Of a DNA stretch of 64,000 nucleotides, positions 14,528 through 21,676 are shown in pieces. The translations under genes were made by a program, and so were the position numbers. Location: the NCBI RefSeq assembly GCF_040115645.1, contig NW_027096015.1:1106568-1170567 (forward strand). The letters run 5' to 3'. The stretch is from Euwallacea fornicatus (lineage: Eukaryota; Arthropoda; Insecta; Coleoptera; Curculionidae). Position 1 is the stretch's first letter. Each line of letters starts with the position of its first letter. Below the pieces are notes generated by a model, which made no database searches, was not told the origin of the DNA, and was given only the letters and a program-made list of their open reading frames with translations.

Positions 14528-16021
14528 GCTCTATAACTTCGGTCAATGAGGACCAAATTTCTTAATCAAAGACTCAAATGAACCATCTCGACGAGATCTT
14601 TAACATAATGATACATATCATGATTGTATCATCTTGAGTTTCCACGAAAAATAGTACTTTATGAGCTCAAACATAAAATTTTTGTGACTTTTCACACTTT
14701 GAAGCTCGATAACTTAGGTCAATGAGGACCAAATTTCTTAATCAAAGACTCAAATGAACCATCTCGACGAGATCTTTAACATGACGTAACACATCATGAT
14801 TGTATCATCTTGAGTTTCCACGAAAAATAGTACTTTATGAGCTCAAACATACAAGTTTTGTGACTTTTCACACTTTGAAGCTCTATAACTTCGGTCAATG
14901 AGGACCAAATTTCTTAATCAAAGACTCAAATGAACCATCTCGACGAGATCTTTAACATAATGATACATATCATGATTGTATCATCTTGAGTTTCCACGAA
15001 AAATAGTACTTTATGAGCTCAAACATAAAATTTTTGTGACTTTTCACATGTTGAAGCTCGATAACTTCGGTCAATGAGGACCAAATTTCTTAATCAAATA
15101 CTCAAATGAACCATCTCGACGAGATCTTTAACATGACGTTACACATCATGATTGTATCTTCTTGAGTTTCAAAGAAAAATAGTACTTAATGAGCTCAAAC
15201 ATACAAGTTTTGTGACTTTTCACATTTTGAAGCTCGATAACTTCGGTCAATGAGGACCAAATTTCTTAATCAAAGACTCAAATGAACCATCTCGACGAGA
15301 TCTTTAACATAATGATACACATCATGATTGTATCATCTTGAGTTTCCACGAAAAATAGTACTTAATCAGCTCAAACATACAAGTTTTGTAACTTTTCACA
15401 TTTTGAAGCTCGATAACTTCGGTCAATGAGGACCAAATTTCTTAATCAAAGACTCAAATGAACCATCTCGACGAGATCTTTAACATAATGATACATATCA
15501 TGATTGTATCATCTTGAGTTTCCACGAAAAATAGTACTTTATGAGCTCAAACATAAAATTTTTGTGACTTTTCACATGTTGAAGCTCGATAACTTCGGTC
15601 AATGAGGACCAAATTTCTTAATCAAATACTCAAATGAACCATCTCGACGAGATCTTTAACATGACGTTACACATCATGATTGTATCTTCTTGAGTTTCAA
15701 AGAAAAATAGTACTTAATGAGCTCAAACATACAAGTTTTGTGACTTTTCACATGTTGAAGCTCGATAACTTCGGTCAATGAGGACCAAATTTCTTAATCA
15801 AAGACTCAAATGAACCATCTCGACGAGATCTTTAACATAATGATACACATCATGATTGTATCATCTTGAGTTTCCACGAAAAATAGTACTTAATCAGCTC
15901 AAACATACAAGTTTTGTGACTTTTCACACTTTGAAGCTCGATAACTTCGGTCAATGAGGACCAAATTTCTTAATCAAATACTCAAATGAACCATCTCGAC
16001 GAGATCTTTAACATGACGTAA

Positions 16022-16034
16022 CACATCATGATTG
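16022..16034 (+). repeat. Target-site duplication, left copy
   Basis: CACATCATGATTG is the last satellite sequence before the element. The monomer would continue TATCATC, but at 16035 it changes to AGTAGAAGG. The same 13 bases restart the satellite after the poly(A) tail. One or two preceding A's could also belong to the duplication, so 13-15 bp. The known R1 duplication in rDNA is 14 bp. Confidence 0.95.
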
Positions 16035-16035
16035 A

Positions 16036-16069
16036 GTAGAAGGCGGACCACGGTCGAAGGCGGACGTGT
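16036..16069 (+). repeat. 17-bp tandem repeat at the element 5' end
   Basis: Two adjacent 17-bp units share GAAGGCGGAC (16039-16048 and 16056-16065) and begin GTA or GTC. The last four bases differ. Repeats at the 5' end of LINEs can be promoter units or by-products of 5' end joining. Confidence 0.7.
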
Positions 16070-16080
16070 GGAAGTGTGCT

Positions 16081-16094
16081 CCGATATAAATCGG
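16081..16094 (+). other. Small hairpin in 5' UTR
   Basis: CCGAT-ATAA-ATCGG has a perfect 5-bp stem with a 4-base loop. It begins 46 bases inside the element. Confidence 0.6.
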
Positions 16095-16096
16095 TT

Positions 16097-16178
16097 TTAG
16101 TTTTCGCATCGTCGACGTAAAGCAGTGTTTTTCAACGCTAAGCCGAAGAAACAGCGGTTTTGGCAGTGCGAAAACTAA
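16097..16178 (+). other. 12-bp inverted repeat in 5' UTR
   Basis: TTAGTTTTCGCA (16097-16108) and TGCGAAAACTAA (16167-16178) are perfectly complementary and would close a 58-nt loop. Inside the loop, GCCGAAG (16143-16149) can pair with TTTTGGC (16158-16164) with wobble pairs, so a branched or stacked 5' UTR structure is plausible. Confidence 0.65.
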
Positions 16179-16233
16179 TTTTTGCCCTGCACGCTGACGA
16201 CGTGATTGATAAGATACTTCGGTGACTTTTTGC

Positions 16234-16302
16234 ATGGACATTATTAGATCGGTGTCTTTTCGCGTGCCGTGTCTTCAACGTTACGTTAATTTACACCGTT
16301 AG
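16234..16302 (+). CDS. Short upstream ORF (22 codons)
   Basis: ATG at 16234 is followed by 22 codons in total, ending with TAG at 16300-16302, which is 125 nt before the ORF1 ATG. No family is recognisable. If the element RNA is scanned from the 5' end, this ORF would be met before ORF1 and could lower ORF1 translation. Whether it is translated is unknown. Confidence 0.3.
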   Translation: MDIIRSVSFRVPCLQRYVNLHR

Positions 16303-16427
16303 CGTTATTTAAATTTTTCTTTTTTTTTTTTAAGCGGTTAGAGGTGAGGTTGTGCGGAGTAAGGCCTTACTGGGGTGTGGTTAACATCGCTGAGGCACTC
16401 GGAGCCTCTGAAACCCCCGGCAACTCC

Positions 16428-18431
16428 ATGGAGATCCAGGACTCTAAACTTGGGGTTCCTTCGGGAAAAAAAGGTGCTGTAGCCAAAACAATTTTGAAGG
16501 AAAGGAGGGATGTAACTGGGAGAGTGACTATGCCGCTCGTAAGGAAGGGAAGTGTTCCGGAGAGCTTGATGAGGAAAGAGGAGGTAGAAGGAGCTGAGAT
16601 AGGATTCGCAAAGAGAGGTAAGGTGCAGAGGACTCCGCCCAAGGACAAAGGAGGGGAAACAGAAGAAAATGTGGTAAGTGGGCAAAACGTGGAAGTGCAT
16701 TGTCCGGTATTCTCCGTAGAAGAGGTGCCAAACAGTGCACCAAAAGGGAAGAGGAAGAGGATGGATGAATCCATTGTGGGAGGAGAGGAAGAAGGTCCCA
16801 GGGCTCTCTTGGAAGTAGCCAGGGAACAGGTAGGCGATGTCGATAGAATCCTGAAGGAGTCTTACCACCCCAAACAGGAACTAGTGGACGCTGTCTCTGT
16901 GCTGAAAAGCACGATTAGGAGCATGGTGCTGGAGAAAGAGGGGAAGGGGCAGGAGAACAGGAAACTCGAGGAGGAGAATAAAAGACTAAGGGACGAGGTC
17001 GCTCGACTAAGGGCTGGCAAGCGGGAGGGAGTGTCTGTTGAATGCCAGACGGAAACTGAGGAGAAGAGAAAAAATGGTGAGGTTAAAATGAGGCTAACAA
17101 CTTTAGCTAGGGAGGGAAAGATCTTGGAGGCCATCAAGGAGAGATGGGACGATGGGATCTTTGAAGCTACTGAGATAGCTCGTGGAGACCCTATCAGTGA
17201 GGGTTTTAGGATGGACCTCGCGGTCCTGGTAGGTAAGGGAGATAGCGCGCTGAAGGAGCGATTTCTGCAGCTTCTCCCAGAGCTGAGGGAGCTCGAGGCT
17301 GAAGAAGGGAGGATGGCCAGCCTCGTGCAGACGTGCAACCTTAGGAAAGGAGGTAAGGTAGTTACGAAAACCAAGCACGTCTACTTTCAGGAGTTGGAGA
17401 GTACAGGGCCGGTAGGGGTTTTTGAAGCCCTCAAGGTCCTCGCGGGAACAATGCTGGAAGAGGGGAGAGACAGCGTGTCCATCCCATTGGTTCCGGATGC
17501 CAACCCGTGGCAACTTCGGAAGGTCTGCGAACTAGCATGCTGGACCCTGAAAGAGAACATCAGGGTAAAGCTGTACTTACCTGGAGGGACATCCTCCGGG
17601 AGGGAGGCAGCACAGGGACCTGGTCCTAAAAGATCAGAAGAAGAGGTAGTCTTCGTGGCTAAACAGGAGGGGGTAAGTTACAGCGACACCCTCCGTAAAG
17701 TCCGACAACTGGTTGCCAACAGCCAAACCAAGGTTGACATCGGGACAGTCAGGGAGACGAAAAAAGGTGAGGTGCTAATCACGCTCCCTAAAGGAGGCGA
17801 ACAGGGAGAGGAGCTGAAAAACATCCTGGGAAAAGGAATGGGGGAAGGTAACGTAAGGTCGGGGGCGAATAGTAAAATTGTAGTGTTCCAGCTTACGGGA
17901 CTGGATGGAGTCACTACAGGGGAAGAAGCCACTAGTACGGTGGCCACCGCGACCGGTCTGGACTCCAAGAAGCTCCGGCTCAAGGGGCTTAAGGCAAGCT
18001 ATGGAAGCTGCCAAACCGCCACGTTCCTCGTTAGAGAGGGGGACGCCGAGAATCTTCGAGTAGTCACCGATTTGAGAGTCGGCATTAATATGTGCCGGCT
18101 TAAGGAGAGGAAGGACTCGGGAAGATGCTACCGGTGCTGGGAACTGGGACATCGGGCACAGGCATGTAAAGGCGTAGATAGGACCCGACTGTGCGCCCGT
18201 TGTGGGAAGGAGGGGCACAGGGCGAAGGATTGTAAAGATCCTCGCTACTGCCCCCTCTGTAAAGCGGAGGGCCACAGCGCGGGCGGACCCAACTGCAAGG
18301 GGCCAGTAAAGGCATTTGCAGGCGGTAGGGGTACTGACCCGGAAAAAACAACTGAGCCGCAACCAGGGATGTCCAAAAATAAGGACGAGATTGGGAAGGC
18401 TACCGAGGAGAGGAGCACGGAACAAATCTAG
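16428..18431 (+). CDS. Retrotransposon ORF1: Gag-like RNA-binding protein
   Basis: A protein of 667 residues from the first ATG. The frame extends 28 codons further upstream to 16344 without an ATG, so 16428 is chosen. Seen in order: a charged N-terminal region; a basic cluster PKGKRKRMD (about residues 105-113) that could be a nuclear signal; a Lys/Glu-rich heptad stretch (about 163-196) likely to form a coiled coil; a central region (about 418-457) with YSDTLRKVRQ, of the kind seen in R1-clade ORF1 proteins; and three zinc knuckles at 567-580, 589-602 and 608-623. The first two are C-X2-C-X4-H-X4-C and the third is C-X2-C-X4-H-X6-C. In the family, ORF1 protein packages the element RNA and helps target it. 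It lies 26 nt upstream of ORF2 and is presumably on the same RNA. No internal stop or frameshift. Translation from a non-ATG codon upstream cannot be excluded. Confidence 0.93.
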   Translation: MEIQDSKLGVPSGKKGAVAKTILKERRDVTGRVTMPLVRKGSVPESLMRKEEVEGAEIGFAKRGKVQRTPPKDKGGETEENVVSGQNVEVHCPVFSVEEVPNSAPKGKRKRMDESIVGGEEEGPRALLEVAREQVGDVDRILKESYHPKQELVDAVSVLKSTIRSMVLEKEGKGQENRKLEEENKRLRDEVARLRAGKREGVSVECQTETEEKRKNGEVKMRLTTLAREGKILEAIKERWDDGIFEATEIARGDPISEGFRMDLAVLVGKGDSALKERFLQLLPELRELEAEEGRMASLVQTCNLRKGGKVVTKTKHVYFQELESTGPVGVFEALKVLAGTMLEEGRDSVSIPLVPDANPWQLRKVCELACWTLKENIRVKLYLPGGTSSGREAAQGPGPKRSEEEVVFVAKQEGVSYSDTLRKVRQLVANSQTKVDIGTVRETKKGEVLITLPKGGEQGEELKNILGKGMGEGNVRSGANSKIVVFQLTGLDGVTTGEEATSTVATATGLDSKKLRLKGLKASYGSCQTATFLVREGDAENLRVVTDLRVGINMCRLKERKDSGRCYRCWELGHRAQACKGVDRTRLCARCGKEGHRAKDCKDPRYCPLCKAEGHSAGGPNCKGPVKAFAGGRGTDPEKTTEPQPGMSKNKDEIGKATEERSTEQI

Positions 18432-18457
18432 TAAGTAGATTAAATAGTATAATCGGT
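18432..18457 (+). promoter_or_regulatory. ORF1-ORF2 spacer (possible reinitiation site)
   Basis: 26 nt, A+T-rich, separate the ORF1 TAG (18429-18431) from the ORF2 ATG (18458). The spacer carries further stops such as TAA at 18432 and TAG at 18436. ORF2 is in a different frame (offset 2) that is open back to 18383 but has no ATG before 18458. Termination-reinitiation, as known for the R1-clade element SART1, fits. No convincing frameshift heptamer was seen in the overlap. Confidence 0.45.
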
Positions 18458-21400
18458 ATGCGTGTTTTAGGAGCGGGAGTGAATGTGGAGAGTGTAAATG
18501 GCACGATGGCGGTATTTAAGGAACTCAGATGTCTACAGATCAATCTGGACAGAAGGCGGGTTGCTACCGACTTGCTGTACCAGACGATCAGAGAACAGGA
18601 CATTGATGTCGTTCTGGGGCAGGAGCCTAACCAAGCCCTGAAGAATGTCATCAGGGATAATGACGATGGAGCGTTCATTTGGCTTAAAAGCGGGATGAGA
18701 GCGAAGTCGATCCACAGGGACCGGGGGTTCGTGGCGGTGGAACTGGGCCGATTTACGCTGGTCTCGGTATACTTCTCGCCGAATAAGACCACAGGTGAGT
18801 TCGAGGCCATGATTAATCGGTTAGATAATTTTGTAGGAGGCATGGACGGCAGGAGAGTCCTCATAGCTGGGGACTTCAATGCGAAATGCCAGATATTTGG
18901 TTCTGGCGTCAGGAATGCCTACGGGAGAGTCCTGGAGGAGTTCGTTGAAGCGAGAGAGCTCACCCCGCACAACAACGGGGGAGAGTGGACGTTCGGCAAC
19001 AAGAATGGAAGATCTGTCATAGACGTAACTATGAGTGGCGCTATCGTAGCGCGCATGGTGAGTCAATGGCAGGTCGAGCGGGACGTGCTGAGTGGAAGTG
19101 GACACAGGTACATAACCTACAGAATTGTAGGGAATGGAACCGAAACTCTAGGAGTGAAAGATGAGAGAAATAAGAAAGGATGGATCGTGACCGAGAAAGG
19201 AATTGGTAAGTTGATTAAATACGTTAACGAGCGTGTTTTAGGGTGGGGCGGAACCGAACCTGACCAAATAGTCGAGGAAATTGGGGAAGCCTGCGACCAG
19301 TGCCTACTCAAGAAGAGTGCAAAAACAGGGGGCAAAAAGGCGGTCTACTGGTGGAACGAAACAGTAGGTACGCACAGGAAGGAATGTTTGCAGGCCAGAC
19401 GAAGGATGACGAGGATAAAGGGAGCCAGAGAAACGAACGAGGAGAGAAGTGCAGCAGAAGACGAATATGGAAGAGCCAAGAAGATCCTCAAGGATTCCAT
19501 TCGGAATGCCAAGAGGAACGCATGGAAAAAGCTGTGCGATGACTTGGAGACGAACGTCTGGGGTCTCGGCTACAGGATTGTGGCAGAGAAGCTCGGGCGC
19601 CTGAAACCGAGCCACTTGGCGGAGACCGACATGCTAAAGCGCGTGGACGAACTCTTCCCGAGAAAAGACAAAGTAAGATGGGACAGAATTGTTGTAGGTG
19701 CCGAGGACGTGGAACGGGTCTCGGCAGAGGAGATTCGACAGGCGGCCAGGGAACTAGGGAGCCGAAAGGCCCCAGGGTTGGACGGAATTCCCAATGAGGT
19801 CATTAAGACCTACCTTGAGATTAAGCCCCAAGGGATGGCAGACTGTGTCACGAACATCCTGGTGACAGGGCAATTCCCGAAAATATGGAAGAGGGCCCGG
19901 TTAGTTCTGGCGGAGAAGCCGAAGAAAGACCCGACAGCGGAGGCGTCGTATCGTCCCATCTGTCTCATCGACGGGCTCGGGAAGGTCGCGGAGAAAGTGA
20001 TCAAAACCAGGCTGATGGCGGAGGCCATTGAGCGTGGAATGATTGATCAAAACCAGTTCGGTTTCGTGAAGGGTAGGAGCACTATCGACGCAATGCGGGC
20101 CGTAATGAAGGTCGTGGAGAGAATTAAGGAAACGAGAACCACTCATGCAGGATTGTGTGTGATGGTAACGATTGACGTTAAGAATGCGTTCAATTCTGCG
20201 CCATGGGATCTCATAGTTGAAACACTTAAGAGGTCCCAGGTTAGCAGCTATGTTGTAGGTGTGGTGCAATCGTACCTGGACGAAAGGACAGTGCAGCTGC
20301 CTAACGGGGATGTAAGGGAAATGTCGTGTGGGGTCCCGCAGGGGTCGGTGTTAGGCCCCGTATTGTGGAACCTCTATTACGACGAGCTGCTGAAGCTGGA
20401 TTATCCGAGGGGCGTCACACCAGTGGCGTACGCGGATGATCTGGCGCTGGTGGTTACTGCCGGGTGCAGAAACACACTGGAGTTGAGGACCAAGGAAGCC
20501 ATGGAGATGGTCATTGACACATTCAGAGCTAAAGGGCTCTGTATGGCGTCCGAGAAGACCGAAATGGTGCTACTCGCTGGGAGACGTAAGCTCACTAATA
20601 TGAGTTTAGTTGTAGATCGTTTCAGGTACGAGACGACTACAAGCATTAAATATCTGGGGGTATGGTTCGGCAAAGACGCGAGGTTCGCCGAACACGCTCG
20701 AAGGACTGCCGACAAAGTGGGAGGAATAATCCAAAAGCTGGAGGGCATCCTACCCAGAGTCAACGGCATGGGATTTGAGAGGAGAAGGGTGATGGTCATG
20801 GCGGCGTCGTCGGCGCTTCTGTATGCTGTGCCGGTGTGGCACGGAGTGTTGAGGACCAAGATGTGTAGGGCCGTCCTGGAGCGGGCAAACAGAAGGCTCG
20901 CGATCAGGGTGGCCTGCGCATACAGAACGGTCCCGTGCGCAGCGGTCTTGGCGCTGGCCAAGATTCCTCCCATCAGACTGCGAGTGGAAGAGAGGAGAAT
21001 GGTGTGGGAGAGAGGTAAAGGTTTTAGGAGGGAGGCCGCAGAGAGAGTGATGAGTGAGTGGGAGAGTGAGTGGGGTGTGTATGATGGATGGGTGAAGGTC
21101 TTCGTTCCGAGCATTAGACGATGGGTCGAATGCGAATGGACGAGGACCGGGTACGAACTAACGCAGGTGTTTACCGGACACGGAGTGTTCGGGAAATACT
21201 TGCACAAAATAAAGGTTGAAGAGAGTGACGGCTGCTGGTTCTGCGAGGAGCCAGGAGTTGCGGACTCCCCAGAGCACACAATCTGGGGATGTCCGGAGTG
21301 GGAGACCGATCGGACTGAGGCCAGGGGGGCGGGGCTCAACCTGGACCGTGGAACGATCGGCGCTGAACTCGTAGAGAGTGAATGTAAGTGGAGAGCGTTT

Positions 21401-21475
21401 GAGTGCATGGTCAAGAAGATCATGCGGAAGAAGATTGTGCGGGAACGGTACAGAAGAAGAAGGACGGACGCATAG
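18458..21475 (+). CDS. Retrotransposon ORF2: endonuclease-reverse transcriptase
   Basis: 1,005 residues, intact; M17 (18506) is an alternative start just before the first endonuclease strand. Endonuclease (about 22-225, APE/EEP fold) shows N29 in LQIN, E56 in GQEP, Y105, D139 and N141 in AGDFNAK, D189 in VIDV and H216. The usual Ser-Asp-His reads Ser-Gly-His (214-216). RT (about 435-740) shows RKAPGLDGIPNEV, YRPICLIDGLGKVAEK (498-513), GFVKGRST, motif A with D573 in IDVKNAFNSAPWD, motif B GVPQGSVLGPVLWN (625-638), motif C YADD (658-661), and IKYLGVWF (730-737). After the thumb, C926-X2-C929-X10-H940-X4-C945 forms the C-terminal knuckle. The basic tail ends RRRRTDA. No RNase H domain is present. 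The protein would nick the target and reverse-transcribe the element RNA on chromatin. Length is typical of the clade (about 1,000-1,100 residues). Confidence 0.96.
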   Translation: MRVLGAGVNVESVNGTMAVFKELRCLQINLDRRRVATDLLYQTIREQDIDVVLGQEPNQALKNVIRDNDDGAFIWLKSGMRAKSIHRDRGFVAVELGRFTLVSVYFSPNKTTGEFEAMINRLDNFVGGMDGRRVLIAGDFNAKCQIFGSGVRNAYGRVLEEFVEARELTPHNNGGEWTFGNKNGRSVIDVTMSGAIVARMVSQWQVERDVLSGSGHRYITYRIVGNGTETLGVKDERNKKGWIVTEKGIGKLIKYVNERVLGWGGTEPDQIVEEIGEACDQCLLKKSAKTGGKKAVYWWNETVGTHRKECLQARRRMTRIKGARETNEERSAAEDEYGRAKKILKDSIRNAKRNAWKKLCDDLETNVWGLGYRIVAEKLGRLKPSHLAETDMLKRVDELFPRKDKVRWDRIVVGAEDVERVSAEEIRQAARELGSRKAPGLDGIPNEVIKTYLEIKPQGMADCVTNILVTGQFPKIWKRARLVLAEKPKKDPTAEASYRPICLIDGLGKVAEKVIKTRLMAEAIERGMIDQNQFGFVKGRSTIDAMRAVMKVVERIKETRTTHAGLCVMVTIDVKNAFNSAPWDLIVETLKRSQVSSYVVGVVQSYLDERTVQLPNGDVREMSCGVPQGSVLGPVLWNLYYDELLKLDYPRGVTPVAYADDLALVVTAGCRNTLELRTKEAMEMVIDTFRAKGLCMASEKTEMVLLAGRRKLTNMSLVVDRFRYETTTSIKYLGVWFGKDARFAEHARRTADKVGGIIQKLEGILPRVNGMGFERRRVMVMAASSALLYAVPVWHGVLRTKMCRAVLERANRRLAIRVACAYRTVPCAAVLALAKIPPIRLRVEERRMVWERGKGFRREAAERVMSEWESEWGVYDGWVKVFVPSIRRWVECEWTRTGYELTQVFTGHGVFGKYLHKIKVEESDGCWFCEEPGVADSPEHTIWGCPEWETDRTEARGAGLNLDRGTIGAELVESECKWRAFECMVKKIMRKKIVRERYRRRRTDA

Positions 21476-21557
21476 CGAGAAGCTCTTACGACTTGGCGCC
21501 CCGAAGGAATGCCTACCAGGCGATACCGGGGCCATAAGAAGAGAGGGGGTGGTTTTA

Positions 21558-21595
21558 GTGGGTAGGCGGGCTCAGGCTCGAATCCCACACTACCC
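21558..21595 (+). other. Alternative stem in 3' UTR
   Basis: GGGTAG (21560-21565) can pair with CTACCC (21590-21595), or GTGGG (21558-21562) with CCCAC (21584-21588). The enclosed GGCTCGAATCC (21575-21585) differs from the tRNA B-box consensus GGTTCGANTCC by one base. The first pairing competes with the downstream hairpin for 21592-21595. Confidence 0.5.
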
Positions 21596-21613
21596 GACCC
21601 CGAGCGGTCGGGT
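21592..21613 (+). other. 8-bp hairpin in 3' UTR
   Basis: ACCCGACC (21592-21599) and GGTCGGGT (21606-21613) are perfectly complementary around the loop CCGAGC. It is a stable G+C-rich stem 32 nt upstream of the poly(A) tail, the position expected for an RT recognition structure. Confidence 0.75.
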
Positions 21614-21644
21614 GTCTTTTTGAAGATTTCCACCTCCTCGGGCA

Positions 21645-21645
<1 letters not shown>

Positions 21646-21675
<30 letters not shown>
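21646..21675 (+). repeat. Poly(A) tail of the element
   Basis: 30 uninterrupted A's follow GGGCAC. One or two of the last could come from the target, which has AA before CACATC. Length and purity again suggest a recent insertion. Confidence 0.93.

Positions 21676-21676
<1 letters not shown>

Larger units (their letters stand above)
1..16034 (+). repeat. 176-bp satellite array, left arm
   Basis: Uninterrupted head-to-tail tandem array of a 176-bp monomer, all copies in one orientation. The landmark CACATCATG occurs at 6, 182, 358 and so on to 16022, which is exactly 91 x 176, so there is no net insertion or deletion in 16 kb. Hand count of the first monomer gives 59 G+C of 176 (about 34%). 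Variation is almost entirely substitution at a small set of recurrent sites: GACGTAAC/AATGATAC/GACGTTAC, TATCATC/TATCTTC, TTTCCACG/TTTCAAAG, CTTTATGAG/CTTAATGAG/CTTAATCAG, ACAAG/ACAAT/AAAAT, CATGTTG/CATTTTG/CACTTTG, GCTCGAT/GCTCTAT/GCAAGAT and AAAGACTC/AAATACTC. No reading frame of gene length exists in it. Array length, homogeneity and a near-nucleosomal repeat length fit a centromeric or pericentromeric satellite, but location is inferred. I do not recognise the family. Confidence 0.98.
16035..16427 (+). other. Retrotransposon 5' UTR
   Basis: There are 393 bp between the 5' junction and the first in-frame ATG of ORF1. It holds a 17-bp tandem repeat, a small hairpin, a long-range inverted repeat, a short upstream ORF and a run of 12 T's (16320-16331). 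LINE 5' UTRs usually contain an internal promoter that starts at +1. No sequence here proves one, although TATAAA occurs at 16085-16090 inside the small hairpin. The ORF1 frame is open from 16290, after TAA at 16287, but has no ATG before 16428. Confidence 0.8.
21476..21645 (+). other. Retrotransposon 3' UTR
   Basis: There are 170 nt between the ORF2 stop and the A-run. G+C-rich with several complementary segments (described separately) and a B-box-like GGCTCGAATCC. I found no AATAAA or ATTAAA. In R2 and SART1 the 3' UTR RNA is recognised by the element's own RT, so a structured 3' UTR here probably has the same role. Confidence 0.8.
16035..21675 (+). mobile_element. R1-clade non-LTR retrotransposon, apparently full length
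   Basis: A 5,641-bp insertion with no terminal repeats, a 3' poly(A) tail, a short target-site duplication and two long non-overlapping ORFs in the same orientation as the satellite. Assignment to the R1 clade rests on several points. ORF1 ends in three CCHC-type knuckles. ORF2 has an N-terminal APE-like endonuclease, an RT with DVKNAFNSAPW and YADD motifs, no RNase H after the RT, and a C-terminal CCHC knuckle. Known clade members insert in specific tandem repeats (R1 in 28S rDNA, TRAS and SART in telomeric repeats, Waldo in microsatellites). Both ORFs are uninterrupted and the duplications are identical, so this is a young copy and could be active. Its base composition contrasts with the A+T-rich satellite. 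Family name not recognised. Confidence 0.95.

Noticed and set aside
1..16034. CRISPR-like array
   Set aside because: The repeats are 176 bp, contiguous and without unique spacers. It is a satellite.
16035..16110. HDV-like self-cleaving ribozyme at the 5' end, as in R2 elements
   Set aside because: The first bases are AGTAGAAGG, and I could not build the P1 pairing or nested pseudoknot by eye. A covariance search would be needed to revisit it.
16320..16331. T12 run as a Pol III terminator
   Set aside because: No upstream A/B box pair was found in the 5' UTR, and LINE RNAs of this clade are expected to be Pol II transcripts.
16344..16427. ORF1 starting at GTG 16344
   Set aside because: GTG is not a usual eukaryotic start. 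The first in-frame ATG is 16428, so the 28 extra codons are treated as untranslated, with a non-ATG start left open.
20678..21475. RNase H domain after the RT
   Set aside because: No DEDD-type motif was found. The region leads straight to the CCHC knuckle, which argues against the I clade.
21558..21613. tRNA gene in the 3' UTR
   Set aside because: Only a B-box-like segment is present. No A box, acceptor stem or anticodon arm of proper geometry could be placed.
16035..21675. R1 element in its usual 28S rDNA target
   Set aside because: Both flanks are the 176-bp satellite with no rRNA-like sequence, and no TTAGG telomeric repeat is present either.
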